Source: an uncultured Desulfosarcina sp. (GTDB lineage: Bacteria > Desulfobacterota > Desulfobacteria > Desulfobacterales > Desulfosarcinaceae). From it: a DNA stretch of 64,000 bases. How positions within the stretch are numbered: position 1 is the stretch's first letter; every line of letters starts with the position of its first letter. Location: assembly GCF_963668215.1 (NCBI RefSeq), contig NZ_OY764190.1, positions 1,426,001 through 1,490,000 of the forward strand, written 5' to 3'. Position numbers and translations under genes: made by a program. This document shows, piece after piece, positions 48,401 to 56,095 of this stretch. The notes under the pieces were generated by a model that ran no database searches, was not told the origin of the DNA, and worked only from the letters and a program-made list of their open reading frames with translations.

Positions 48401-49046
48401 TCACGCATCCGTTGTCCAGGGGCACGCTGCCGCCGGTCAAGCCGGTGCCCCCACCCCGGGGAATGACCTTGAAGCCGTCGGCGCCAAGAACCCGGATCAA
48501 TTCCGGAACCTGATCTTCCCGGTTGGGGCGCACCACGGCCAGCGGCAGGTGCAGGCGCCAGTTGGTGGCGTCGGTCACATGGGCGTTGAGCGTGAACGGG
48601 TCAGTGAAAATGTTGTCCCTGCCGATCAGCGCGGCCAGGCGTTTGTGAATCCGCCGCTGGCGGTCGCCAATCTTCCGGATGCCGGTATCGGTCGCTTCCA
48701 GGCAGCGGCGGCAGTCCTCCAGCACCGTCGATCCTTCGGGATACCCGTCAGATTGATCGGGCACGGCAGCGGCCGCCATTTCCAGATCCAGGGCTGCGGC
48801 CTCGAAAAACCGTCGATGGCGGCGGGGGGAAACGATCAGTTCGTTGCGCACGAAGGGATTGCGCCGGAGCATGAACATGTCGCCGAAAAAACGCATCAGG
48901 GGGTGCAGGGCCGGACCGCTACTTTTCAGCAGCCGGCTTTTCTGCAGGCGCCGGTATCCCTGGTCGCCGATGAGCAGGCGCACGATCTGACTGTCGTCGG
49001 CGCTGGTGTAATTGTATGGAATTTTCCGGATGTCGCTTGCGGCCAT
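45420..49046 (-). CDS. Fused FAD-linked oxidase / Fe-S / CCG-domain dehydrogenase (DUF3683 type)
   Basis: A 1208-residue protein joining several modules. Residues 1-130 form the DUF3683 N-terminal region. An FAD-binding PCMH domain (about 165-310) has VIPRGGGTGLTGGSVPL. A FAD-oxidase C-terminal domain follows (about 420-740) with THMHAGDGNIHVNIPVF and SGEHGIGFTK. Two Fe-S sites are CVRCGRCKTPCCVFHP (near 769) and CTICHKCQPPCPVDI (near 828). Two CCG cysteine blocks (FLCCGFPAR, VPHCCGEAG) close the protein. It resembles GlcD-GlcF or D-lactate dehydrogenases fused to an electron carrier. Likely substrate is a 2-hydroxyacid, but this is not proven. Operon with the thioesterase. Confidence 0.9.
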   Translation of the reverse strand: MAASDIRKIPYNYTSADDSQIVRLLIGDQGYRRLQKSRLLKSSGPALHPLMRFFGDMFMLRRNPFVRNELIVSPRRHRRFFEAAALDLEMAAAAVPDQSDGYPEGSTVLEDCRRCLEATDTGIRKIGDRQRRIHKRLAALIGRDNIFTDPFTLNAHVTDATNWRLHLPLAVVRPNREDQVPELIRVLGADGFKVIPRGGGTGLTGGSVPLDNGCVIVNTEGLNRIHGIETVEMETAQGRQAVPVIHLEAGVITQAAMTAAKEQGLVFATDPTSAWACTIGGNIAENAGGKTAVLWGTAIDNLLSFSIAMPDGRLYTVRRSAHSLRRIRPEDRIDFDVLDDAGAIVRKISLDGLQIRQAGLGKDITNKALSGLPGIQKEGTDGIITSARFILHRAYEEKATCCLEFFGADMDEASRAIAAICEAFANRGEETLMALEHFDDAYVRAIGYKVKAPRQDQPKAVLLMDMVGHDRAQIERGLVRLKQLMSLYPNTHLFVADSESEAERFWRDRKRLGAIARRTRSFKLNEDIVLPIDALAEFAQFADDVNAEEQRRNQKDLVFRLGAHLETAQPLEDPEWLAAKLPAAKELFMAALERLRLAGKHHLQEETHIRRLKDELAELFSGYVKINREIEEIYADTRSRLIVIATHMHAGDGNIHVNIPVFSNDREMMIRAAETADAVMAKAVELDGVVSGEHGIGFTKFKYLDPDRLEELARYREQVDPDGIMNPGKLSDPQAPRLVFAPSFNLLELEANILRHAELEALAEKISGCVRCGRCKTPCCVFHPGENLFYHPRNKNLAVVALIEAILYETQRFRSTGLNALKYLGQVADHCTICHKCQPPCPVDIDSGEVAILERRILAARRYRKTKAATGMALTYLDSRSPMFNAVVRPTALWAGSRLQRAGAWMLRHLSGARTPRPADRLALLRTPMPPVPAGTLFDRLPACGRNQAVIVEPSGDVGHTVFYFPGCGSERLYSRVALAAIHVLLSTGARVILPPPFLCCGFPARVNAKTDLHRRQAMRTAVILNQIRERLGHLRFDALAVSCGTCMESLVDMQAAAMFGCPIVDVSRLAVEHGLSVGIPGPRMYHAPCHDSLEGEGEVLLGRLGSPVVAVPHCCGEAGTLALSRPDIAAAMRARKQDALRDAMGESSQTEKIVLTNCPSCLSGLGRQEILGIRVRHLAEELAMGLDGEKWPDQTPAWRKRARTVDF

Positions 49047-49296
49047 GGACGCTCTTTCTCTCTTACGGGAAAGCGGTTTTCAAATCACAATTCGGCGCAA
49101 TTGGCAACCGCTGCGGCTTGATGGCTTTATTCATCAATCATTTCAAATGTGTATAATAATTTTAAAATGTTTTTTATGCAACGATGGGCAGAATGTGGTA
49201 TAGAAAACGGTTAATTTAGTTGATTGCCATTGCATTGCTCGATCGATCCTGTTCATCCAGTATCATCTATCCAACACCGGCAGGGGGAGGAAAGGC
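49047..49296. other. Divergent intergenic gap
   Basis: 250 bases between the divergent oxidoreductase and TerB-like genes. It is AT-rich at 49120-49230 and probably holds both promoters. No consensus pair is obvious. Confidence 0.3.
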
Positions 49297-49719
49297 ATGT
49301 CAGGCGCCAGTCAGGAAAAAAGCTCCGCTTCATTCGACCGCGAAACCTATGTAAAAATGCTGATCACCATTGCCCGGGCCGACAAGGAAAACGGCCCGCC
49401 GGAGTACCGCTTCATCCGCAGGCAGGCCATCCAGATGGGCGTCAACTACCAGAAAGTCCTGCATGAAACGGACCCGGATTTCGACATCGGCACCCATAAG
49501 GTCTCCCGCCTGACCGCCATGCGCGTTCTCAAAGATGCCATCATGATCGCCTCCATGGACGGCAACTTCACCCTGCCTGAAAAGCAGAAAATCTATACCT
49601 ATGCGGAAAGATTGGACATTCCCCGCACTGATGTGGACACGCTGGAAGTTCTCGTCCGGGAGTTGAAAGTGTTGGATGATCGATGGAAGGAACTGGTGGC
49701 CGGGCATCCCCATGAATGA
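49297..49719 (+). CDS. TerB-like helical protein
   Basis: A 140-residue all-helical protein. DRETYVKMLITIARADKENG and AMRVLKDAIMIASMDGNFTL with LPEKQKIYTYAERLDI resemble the TerB/tellurite-resistance helical fold, where DG near the second repeat binds metal. GGGAGGAAAGGC precedes the ATG. It overlaps the next gene by 8 bases, so both are translated together. The role is unknown; TerB proteins often link membrane proteins to signalling. Confidence 0.7.
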   Translation: MSGASQEKSSASFDRETYVKMLITIARADKENGPPEYRFIRRQAIQMGVNYQKVLHETDPDFDIGTHKVSRLTAMRVLKDAIMIASMDGNFTLPEKQKIYTYAERLDIPRTDVDTLEVLVRELKVLDDRWKELVAGHPHE

Positions 49720-50782
49720 CACCGGCTTTCTCGACTCCCTTTTGGGCATCCTCAACGCGATGTCGGCCAATCTTAAGGCGGGTCTTGCGCGGCTGGACGG
49801 ACTGTGGCGGTTTTTTTCGGCCCTGGACCCCTGGTTTTCACTAGCCCTGTTCCTAGCCTGCTCCATGCTCATGGTCTACCGCCTCAACGTATTGGAGCGC
49901 AAGGGCCTCGAAGGCACCGTGCTGGGCACGCTGGTCATGCCCTACGCCTCCGGGTTTCCCAATCTGGTGTTTGCCTATTCCCTGGGCCGCCAGGGCGGCA
50001 GCGGTGCAGTCATCGTCGAAAACTGCATCGTCAACAATGTCACCAACCTGACCCTGCTCATCGGTTTGCCGGCCCTGATCTGGGGTCTGAACGTCCTGCC
50101 CAACCGGTCTGTACGCAATGTGCGCCCTTCCGCGTCCAAACTCCAGCAGCTCAACACCCTGTCCTTGATGCTCACCCTCGTGGCCCTGTTCTTTTTCACC
50201 GGCGCCTTGTGGGCATTGGGACGCGACGGCCGCCTGGATTTCGGCGACGGTCTGGTGCTGGTGGGCCTTTTTCTCTTCTGGCAGGTCCTGCACGTATTCG
50301 ACGTTCTCAAATACAACATCCACCAGCGGCGCTCGCTGCCGTGGACCGTTTTCGTGGACGTCCTGCTGGTGGTCATTCTGGGGGCCGGCGTGCTTTCCGG
50401 AATCGACCGCCTGGTGGCCTGGGTCATGGCCCTGGGTCCCGGCTTTATTCTCTACGATCAGTTGGGCATTCTCAGCGGCTGCCTCATGGTGCTGCCCAAC
50501 GCGGTTCTGGCGATGTACTATGCCTGGGCCCGGCGGGCGGACATCGTTTACAGCTCCCAGGTGGGAGACGGTCATATCTGCATCCCCATGTGCATCGGCC
50601 TTTTTGCCCTATTTTCCGTCATCCAGGTGCCGGACCGGATGGTTCTGGGCATCCTGGTGATTCTCGGGGCCGGACTGCTGCATCTCTTTTTCGTCGCCAT
50701 CGTCGGCCGGCTTCCCCGCTTCATGGGGGCATTGCTGACCATTGCCTATGGGGTGTTCCTTTACACCGGATTCATGGGATAA
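49712..50782 (+). CDS. Divergent CaCA-type cation exchanger-like membrane protein
   Basis: A 356-residue protein with about ten membrane helices. Two repeats resemble the alpha repeats of sodium/calcium exchangers: first PYASGFPNLVFAYSLGRQGG with VENCIVNNVTNL, second SGCLMVLPNAVLAMYYAWAR with VGDGHICIPMCIG. In the known family the P-E glutamates bind Ca2+; here both are P-N (FPN and LPN), so cation choice or activity must differ. The start ATG 49712 lies within the end of the TerB-like gene. Co-translated with it, so they may be partners. Confidence 0.7.
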   Translation: MNDTGFLDSLLGILNAMSANLKAGLARLDGLWRFFSALDPWFSLALFLACSMLMVYRLNVLERKGLEGTVLGTLVMPYASGFPNLVFAYSLGRQGGSGAVIVENCIVNNVTNLTLLIGLPALIWGLNVLPNRSVRNVRPSASKLQQLNTLSLMLTLVALFFFTGALWALGRDGRLDFGDGLVLVGLFLFWQVLHVFDVLKYNIHQRRSLPWTVFVDVLLVVILGAGVLSGIDRLVAWVMALGPGFILYDQLGILSGCLMVLPNAVLAMYYAWARRADIVYSSQVGDGHICIPMCIGLFALFSVIQVPDRMVLGILVILGAGLLHLFFVAIVGRLPRFMGALLTIAYGVFLYTGFMG

Positions 50783-50821
50783 CGATTTCGCAGAAAGTCC
50801 GATATCTGCGCTGCAATTCCA

Positions 50822-52024
50822 ATGAAAAACAACCATACCCGATTCATCATTCTATGGATTGCCCTGACCGCTGTTCTGCTCCTTTGCGCCTGCCAGGACG
50901 CTGCCAGGGATCAGTTGACGGCCGATCTGCAAACCGGCATTACCGATGACGAAATTCTGATCGGCTCATCACTGGCCCTGGGAGGGCACGCCGGATATCT
51001 GGGCACCCAGACCCTGCACGGAGCCATGGCTTATCTGCGGCACATCAATACCGCCGGCGGCGTCAACGGCCGCCGCATCCGGGTCGTGGCCTACGACGAC
51101 GGCTATGATCCGCCCCACTGCCTGGTGAACACCCAGCGCCTGCTCATCGAAGACCGCGTCTTTGCCCTTTTTTGCTACGTGGGCACGCCCACCACCGTCA
51201 GGGTGCTTCCCCTGATCGAAGAAGCCCGCATCCCCCTGGTCGGGATGTTCACCGGCGCGAATGCCCTGCGGGAACCGTTAAATCCCTATTTGATCAATGT
51301 CCGGGCGTCTTACTACCAGGAAACCGCCGCCGCCGTCCGCTACCTGGTCAAACGCCTGAACATCAGTGAGATCGCCGTTTTCTACCAGTACGACGCCTAT
51401 GGATTCGACGGATTGCGGGGTACCGAACTGGCATTGAAGGCCTTCGGTCTGGTGCCGGTGGCCAATGGCAGTTATGTCCGGGGCACCCTGGATGTGGAAG
51501 CCGGCCTGGACCGTATCCGCGCCAGCGGTGCGCGTTCCGTGGTAATGATCGGCACCTACGAACCCTGCGCCAAGTTTATCCGCATGGCCAGGCAAGACGG
51601 CTATGATCCGGTGTTTTACAATGTCTCTTTCGTGGGCGCGGATGCACTGGCCCGCCTGCTGGGCGAAAACGGAGAAGGCGTAATTGTCTCTCAGGTGGTG
51701 CCGCCTCCCGAAACCATCGGGGAGGACAAACCACTTTGGGGGGCCGAAGAATACGTCAAGCTTCTGGCGGCCTATTATCCGGAAGACCGCCCCAATTTTG
51801 TCGGCCTCGAGGGGTATATCAACGCCCGCGTGCTGGTGGAAGGGCTGAGGCGGGCCGGCCGGCAATTGGACCGTGAATCCTTTGTCCGGGCCATCGAGTC
51901 CATTCGGGACTACGATCTGGGCATCGCCAATCCGCTTTCCTTCAGTTCCCTGGACCATCAGGGCCTGGAGCGGGTTTATTTTACGAAGATAGAGGGCGGT
52001 CGGTTCGTCCTGCTGGAAGACTGA
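50822..52024 (+). CDS. Branched-chain amino-acid-type ABC binding lipoprotein
   Basis: A 400-residue type I periplasmic binding protein (LivK/amide-binding family). The lipoprotein signal is IALTAVLLLCACQDAARDQ. The mature protein starts ITDDEILIGSSLALGGHAGY, with YLRHINTAGGVNGRRIRVVA, LVGMFTGANALREPLNPYL and VVMIGTYEPCAKFIRMARQD. No permease or ATPase genes are adjacent; a membrane-bound sensor kinase follows after 87 bases, so this lipoprotein more likely feeds ligand to the kinase. The ribosome site is weak. Confidence 0.87.
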   Translation: MKNNHTRFIILWIALTAVLLLCACQDAARDQLTADLQTGITDDEILIGSSLALGGHAGYLGTQTLHGAMAYLRHINTAGGVNGRRIRVVAYDDGYDPPHCLVNTQRLLIEDRVFALFCYVGTPTTVRVLPLIEEARIPLVGMFTGANALREPLNPYLINVRASYYQETAAAVRYLVKRLNISEIAVFYQYDAYGFDGLRGTELALKAFGLVPVANGSYVRGTLDVEAGLDRIRASGARSVVMIGTYEPCAKFIRMARQDGYDPVFYNVSFVGADALARLLGENGEGVIVSQVVPPPETIGEDKPLWGAEEYVKLLAAYYPEDRPNFVGLEGYINARVLVEGLRRAGRQLDRESFVRAIESIRDYDLGIANPLSFSSLDHQGLERVYFTKIEGGRFVLLED

Positions 52025-52111
52025 GGGTTTCGTTCATAGACCCGGCATTGACCGGTTTGAACATCGTTGATCAAAACACCGGAAAAGAGCGAGCCCCTCA
52101 CCTGGAGCCCT

Positions 52112-53950
52112 ATGCCACTGGAAAAGATAAAACGCTCCTCTTTGAAGAACAAAATCTTCTTCTCCATCACATTGGTGATTCTTCTCATCAGCGTGTTGAT
52201 CGCCCTTTTTACCCGATGGGTGCTTATCTCCAGCCTGACATCCGAACTCAAACGGCGGGGGTTGGGAATCGGCCAGAGCATCGCCGAGAGTTGTCGGGGG
52301 CCTATTCTGACGGAAGATATTCCACAGCTCACCAGCCTCCTGTTCGACGCCCGCCTGGGCGAACGCAAGCTTCTCATCGTCTATGTCTACATACAGGACA
52401 AAAAGGACCGCGTGCTGGCCCACACCTTCACCCATCCTTTTCCCCAGGGCCTGACCGATGCCAACCCCCTGCCGCCCGATCGGCCCAACGCCATCCGTTT
52501 GCTGAAGATGACGGGCAGCTCCGTTTATGATGTCGCCATCCCGGTGCTGGAGGGAATCTACCGGATCGGAACCGTTCATCTGGGGGTGGATAAAAACCAT
52601 ATCGATCAGTTGATCGGAAAACTGCGCACCACATTTTTGGGGTTTGTTTCCACGGTAACCATCATCTTTTTCGTCATCAGCCACGGCCTGGCGCGCTATA
52701 TCACCCGCCCGATTTCGCAGCTTACCCGGGTTTCCGATGAAATCAGCCGGGGGAATTTCAATTTTTCCGTTCCCTTGGAAGATCGCATGGGCGGCGAAGA
52801 CGAGGTCCGCCAGCTGGCCAGTTCCTTCATGAACATGGCCCAGCGGATCAAAGAGTCCCAGGTTCGCCTTCAGGAGTCCGAGGCCAAATACCGGTCCCTG
52901 TTCAACAGCGGCCCAAACCCCATTTTCGCTCTGGATCAGGACCGGCACCGTATTCTGGATGCCAACCCCAGGGCCGAAGCCGTGTTCGGCTACGCCCGGG
53001 AAGAACTTATCGGACGGCCCTTTTCGGACTTGGGCCCCATTGACGATTCGGGCCGGCAGCGCATCGGCGGTAAAAACGAAGAAGTGGCCATCTCCAAGGT
53101 ACAATATACGAAAAAGGGCGGCAGCCCCATCCACGTCAACGTGCATGCCATCCCGGCCCGCTATGGCTCCGTTGATGCCCTGATTGTGGCCACCACGGAC
53201 ATCAGCGAAATGGTGGAAAAGGACAGCCAACTGATTCAGGCCAGCAAAATGACCACCCTGGGGGAGATGTCCGCCGGCATCGCCCACGAAGTCAACCAAC
53301 CCCTCAACGCCATAAAAATGGGCAGCGAATTTCTGGAATTCATGGTCCAGTCCGGAAAGGAGATCCCCAAAGCGGACCTGTTGCACGTGGTGGCGGAAAT
53401 CAGCGGACAGGTGGATCGTGCCGTGGCCATCATTCAGCGGCTGCGGGATTTCGGACGCAAATCGGATTTCAGCAAGAACCAGGTGCAGATTAACGACTGT
53501 GTGCGGAGCGTTCTGGAGATCATCGGCCGGCAGTTGACCCTGCAGAACATTCGCCTGGACCTTGAGCTTGCAGACGGAATCGCTCCGGTAATGGCCCACA
53601 ACAATCGCTTGGAGCAGGTGATTTTCAACCTGCTCACCAACGCGCGCGATGCCATCGTTCAGCGGCAGGAAAACGGCGACGACGACCTCGATCATTGCAT
53701 CCGCATCGCCAGTAAACAGGACAACAGGCACGTTCGCCTGACCGTATCCGACACCGGAGTGGGCATTTCGGAAACGGTCAAGGATCGGATCTTCGAAGCT
53801 TTTTTTACCACCAAGCAGATGGGCGAAGGCATGGGGCTGGGGCTGTCCATCACCAATGAGATCGTCGAGGATTACGGCGGCACCATCCGGATCGGCAGCG
53901 GCATCCATGGCGGCACCGCCTTCGTTCTCACTTTTCCGGCCGCCGGATAA
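52112..53950 (+). CDS. Membrane sensor histidine kinase with HAMP and PAS domains
   Basis: A 612-residue kinase. TM1 is about residues 13-36 ([20 protein letters not shown]), then a periplasmic sensor of about 130 residues and TM2 near 180-200 ([20 protein letters not shown]). A HAMP domain, a PAS module (about 265-380), an H-box [19 protein letters not shown] near 395 and a HATPase domain with [20 protein letters not shown] follow. The EVNQPL H-box is of the DctB/NtrB subfamily. No receiver gene is adjacent. ATG 52112 (GGAG upstream) was preferred over TTG 52067. Next gene is 30 bases on. Confidence 0.9.
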   Translation: MPLEKIKRSSLKNKIFFSITLVILLISVLIALFTRWVLISSLTSELKRRGLGIGQSIAESCRGPILTEDIPQLTSLLFDARLGERKLLIVYVYIQDKKDRVLAHTFTHPFPQGLTDANPLPPDRPNAIRLLKMTGSSVYDVAIPVLEGIYRIGTVHLGVDKNHIDQLIGKLRTTFLGFVSTVTIIFFVISHGLARYITRPISQLTRVSDEISRGNFNFSVPLEDRMGGEDEVRQLASSFMNMAQRIKESQVRLQESEAKYRSLFNSGPNPIFALDQDRHRILDANPRAEAVFGYAREELIGRPFSDLGPIDDSGRQRIGGKNEEVAISKVQYTKKGGSPIHVNVHAIPARYGSVDALIVATTDISEMVEKDSQLIQASKMTTLGEMSAGIAHEVNQPLNAIKMGSEFLEFMVQSGKEIPKADLLHVVAEISGQVDRAVAIIQRLRDFGRKSDFSKNQVQINDCVRSVLEIIGRQLTLQNIRLDLELADGIAPVMAHNNRLEQVIFNLLTNARDAIVQRQENGDDDLDHCIRIASKQDNRHVRLTVSDTGVGISETVKDRIFEAFFTTKQMGEGMGLGLSITNEIVEDYGGTIRIGSGIHGGTAFVLTFPAAG

Positions 53951-53980
53951 AAACATAGGATAAAAACGAAAGGAGACGAC

Positions 53981-54298
53981 ATGTATCTTCCCCAGGTCTA
54001 CCAGAAATTCCAGGAACGGTTCCCTGAAGTCTTCAACCATTTCAAACAGCTCGGCAAGGCAACCCGGGAGGCGGGGCCCCTGGACGAGAAAACCCAGGAC
54101 CTGATCAAATTGGGCATCGCTGCGGGGGCAAACTCGCGTGGGGGCGTGATGTCGAATACCCGCAAGGCCATGGCTGCCGGCGCAACGGTTGAAGAGGTAG
54201 AACATGCCATTCTTCTGGCAATGACCACAACCGGCTTTCCCAACACGATTGCGGCTTTGAGTTGGGTGCAGGAGGTGCTGGCGGAAACGAAAGGCTGA
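53981..54298 (+). CDS. Carboxymuconolactone-decarboxylase-family protein without CxxC
   Basis: A 105-residue CMD-fold protein (LDEKTQDLIKLGIAAGANSR, then NTRKAMAAGATVEEVEHAIL). AhpD-type members have CxxC and a histidine in the loop; here the matching residues are non-cysteine (GANSRGGVMSN), so a peroxidase/disulfide role is doubtful. AAAGGAG precedes the ATG. It is the last gene of a binding-protein/kinase/CMD unit. A decayed second copy exists at 57390-57535. Confidence 0.85.
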   Translation: MYLPQVYQKFQERFPEVFNHFKQLGKATREAGPLDEKTQDLIKLGIAAGANSRGGVMSNTRKAMAAGATVEEVEHAILLAMTTTGFPNTIAALSWVQEVLAETKG

Positions 54299-54371
54299 TT
54301 GAACCAATAAAAAAATGGCGTGATTGGTTTGACGACAGTTTGCATGAAATAGAAAACAGCAAAAATTTTTA

Positions 54372-54441
54372 GCCCTCACCACGGCATAAACTCGGACCGG
54401 GGCCAAACTGCGTCCCCGTCCGGTTATGCCGAACGTTATAC
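54372..54441. repeat. attC-like imperfect palindrome 1
   Basis: CGGCATAAACTCGGACCGGGG (54382) pairs with TCCCCGTCCGGTTATGCCG (54413-54431), leaving unpaired bases on one side as in integron attC sites. GAAC then GTTATAC (54435-54441) resembles the core site GTTRRRY with one mismatch. The expected left core site is weak. It would mark the 5' boundary of the Mrr-like gene cassette. No T-run follows, so it is not a usual terminator. Confidence 0.45.
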
Positions 54442-54465
54442 ATCAGCAAATAAGGTGGAAATTCG

Positions 54466-55347
54466 ATGAAAAGTCATAACCAGATGCCGAAATACCATGA
54501 ACTTATGAACCCACTTCTCGCAGCCCTTCATGAGTTAGGCGGTTCTGGTTCTATTGAAGAGATCGCACAAAAAGTTTCGGAATTATCTGAATTGCCCGAA
54601 GAGGTTTTGAATATACCGCATAATCCGGAAAAAAGTAGTCAAACGGAGATCGAATATCGTTTAGCATGGGCTCGCACTTATTTAAAAAAATATGGCATAT
54701 TGGAAAATTCAGATAGGGGTATTTGGCTAATTGTTCCAGAAAAACGTGATGTGAAATCGGTTGATTCTCAAGTCGTTGTAAAAACAGTACGAGACGAACA
54801 CAAAAAACAGAAAGAAGCTGTCGAAAAAGAAAAAGCATCTGAAGAAGACACAGATACAGATATTGAAATTCCAGATGAGGCTGAGTCCTGGCGCAGCAGC
54901 CTCCATCATGTCCTCATACATGAAATATCACCAGATGCTTTTGAAAGATTGGCAAAAAGGATTTTAAGAGAGTCTGGTTTTGTACAGGTTGAAGTAACCG
55001 GTCGTTCTGGCGATGGCGGCATCGACGGTAAAGGCATAATGCGATTAAGTGGCTTGCTAAGTTTTCACGTAATTTTTCAGTGCAAAAAATATAAAGGTAC
55101 TGTCACCGCTTCAGATATCCGTGATTTCAGGGGCGCAATGATAGGACGGGCTGACAAGGGGCTGTTTATTACAACAGGCACTTTTACTCGAGATGCCATC
55201 CGAGAGGCTACAAGAGACGGTGCGCCACCAATCGACCTCGTTGATGGAGACCAACTCGCTGACAAGCTGAAGGAATTGGGCCTTGGAATAAAGAAGGAAA
55301 TGGTTGAAAAAATTTCAGTTGATACTGAGTGGTTCAAATCAATATAG
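54466..55347 (+). CDS. Mrr-like restriction endonuclease
   Basis: A 293-residue protein. The N-terminus (YHELMNPLLAALHELGGSGS, EIAQKVSELSELPEEVL) is a winged-helix Mrr_N domain. A charged linker near 100-135 follows. The C-terminal Mrr_cat domain has SGDGGIDGKGIM and the PD-(D/E)xK-type FQCKKYKGTVTASDIRDF. Mrr enzymes cut methylated or otherwise modified DNA. Low GC and AT-rich codons differ from the flanking genes, and attC-like palindromes lie on both sides, suggesting acquisition as a cassette. AAGGTGG lies upstream of the ATG. Confidence 0.87.
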   Translation: MKSHNQMPKYHELMNPLLAALHELGGSGSIEEIAQKVSELSELPEEVLNIPHNPEKSSQTEIEYRLAWARTYLKKYGILENSDRGIWLIVPEKRDVKSVDSQVVVKTVRDEHKKQKEAVEKEKASEEDTDTDIEIPDEAESWRSSLHHVLIHEISPDAFERLAKRILRESGFVQVEVTGRSGDGGIDGKGIMRLSGLLSFHVIFQCKKYKGTVTASDIRDFRGAMIGRADKGLFITTGTFTRDAIREATRDGAPPIDLVDGDQLADKLKELGLGIKKEMVEKISVDTEWFKSI

Positions 55348-55348
55348 A

Positions 55349-55421
55349 ATTCAACAAGCAAATTAACTCGGATGCAAATTCCGCTGCGCTCCATTTGTAC
55401 CGGTTAGTTGCAGCGTGGGAC
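55349..55421. repeat. attC-like imperfect palindrome 2
   Basis: ATTCAAC (55349-55355) matches the attC R'' consensus RYYYAAC. It is followed by GCAAATTAAC, TCGGATGCAAAT, a GC loop (TCCGCTGCGCTCC), ATTTGTACCGG, TTAGTTGC and GTGGGAC (55415-55421), one mismatch from GTTRRRY. The arms pair with an unpaired A on one side, the extrahelical base typical of attC. It starts two bases beyond the Mrr-like gene stop, as attC sites do. Confidence 0.5.
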
Positions 55422-55433
55422 AAAAATGAAGGG

Positions 55434-55688
55434 TCAGTAGTGATATCTCAGTTGGGCAATGAGAATCGCATCTTCTGAAACTTTATAAACGAATCGATGT
55501 TCGTCATTTATCCGCCTGGACCAGTATCCGGATAGGGCATGTTTCAATGGTTCAGGTTTGCCAACACCCTCAAAAGGGCTGCGTTTTGTTTCTTTAATGA
55601 GGGTGTTGATACGGCGAAGGATTTTTTTTACCGTTTTTTGCCAATAGAGGTAATCGTCCCAGGCATGATCTGAGAAGATGAGCCTCAC
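55434..55688 (-). CDS. yoeB: YoeB-family toxin
   Basis: An 84-residue ribosome-dependent mRNA endonuclease of the Txe/YoeB family. Signatures are IFSDHAWDDYLYWQKTVKKI, SPFEGVGKPEPLKHALSGYW, SRRINDEHRFVYKV and the terminal QLRYHY, containing the Glu, Arg, His and Tyr residues that act in E. coli YoeB. It starts with GTG, overlapping the antitoxin stop (GTGA), so translation is coupled. Confidence 0.95.
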   Translation of the reverse strand: MRLIFSDHAWDDYLYWQKTVKKILRRINTLIKETKRSPFEGVGKPEPLKHALSGYWSRRINDEHRFVYKVSEDAILIAQLRYHY

Positions 55689-55936
55689 TCTATAAGTTCC
55701 TTTTCATTTCCTTTGCCATTTTCGAGCTGGGCGACCGATTCGATCAGACGTCTGGTGTTTTTTGGTGACCGCAACAGGTAGGCTGTCTCTTCAAGGGCTT
55801 CAAAGTCCTCAAGGGACATAATGACCACCGATTCCGACGATTTTCGTGTCACAATTATCGGGGCGCGGTCTCTGCAAACTTTTTCCATTGTTTTCGCAAG
55901 GTTTTGCCTTGCAGCGGTATAGGTTATGGCTTCCAT
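55685..55936 (-). CDS. yefM: YefM/Phd-family antitoxin
   Basis: An 83-residue antitoxin. The Phd/YefM DNA-binding N-terminus is MEAITYTAARQNLAKTMEKV, followed by APIIVTRKSSESVVIMSLED and an acidic unstructured C-terminal part that masks the toxin. ATG 55936 has AGGAGG upstream; the longer frame to 56011 is not needed. It would repress its own operon through the TGTACA sites just upstream. Confidence 0.95.
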   Translation of the reverse strand: MEAITYTAARQNLAKTMEKVCRDRAPIIVTRKSSESVVIMSLEDFEALEETAYLLRSPKNTRRLIESVAQLENGKGNEKELIE

Positions 55937-55948
55937 GTCGTTACCTCC

Positions 55949-55987
55949 TGTACAGTATGTTGTACAAGTACGTGGTTTTTTGTCAAC
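55949..55987 (-). promoter_or_regulatory. yefM-yoeB promoter and paired TGTACA operators
   Basis: Two TGTACA cores (55949-55954 and 55961-55966) lie 12 bases apart centre to centre, the arrangement known for the E. coli yefM-yoeB operator. On the minus strand TTGACA (55980-55985) is followed after about 16 bases by TACAAC, overlapping a TGTACA site, so binding would block RNA polymerase. Confidence 0.75.
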
Positions 55988-55993
55988 GTTTAT

Positions 55994-56087
55994 CTTGCCC
56001 CAACCTGTCATTTCGCCAGAAATCCAGGGCCGGGTGGCGTGCCAGGGTCACAGCCTTGGCTTCTGCTGAACTCCACGTTGGGGCAAG
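55994..56087. repeat. attC-like imperfect palindrome 3
   Basis: CTTGCCCCAAC (55994-56004) and GTTGGGGCAAG (56077-56087) are perfect 11-bp outer arms resembling attC R''/R' sites. Inside, CAGAAATCCAGGGC (56017) pairs with GCCTTGGCTTCTG (56053) with one extra A. It lies just upstream of the yefM promoter region and would bound the toxin-antitoxin cassette. Confidence 0.45.
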
Positions 56088-56095
56088 CGCTCAAG

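Noticed and set aside
46167..49121. A 984-residue plus-strand frame opposite the large oxidoreductase
   Set aside because: It is a GC-rich antisense shadow; the minus-strand protein has full FAD, Fe-S and CCG motifs.
54382..54431. Reading attC-like site 1 as an ordinary terminator of the CMD gene
   Set aside because: There is no T-run on either side, and the stem has the unpaired bases and GTT core expected of attC; still uncertain.
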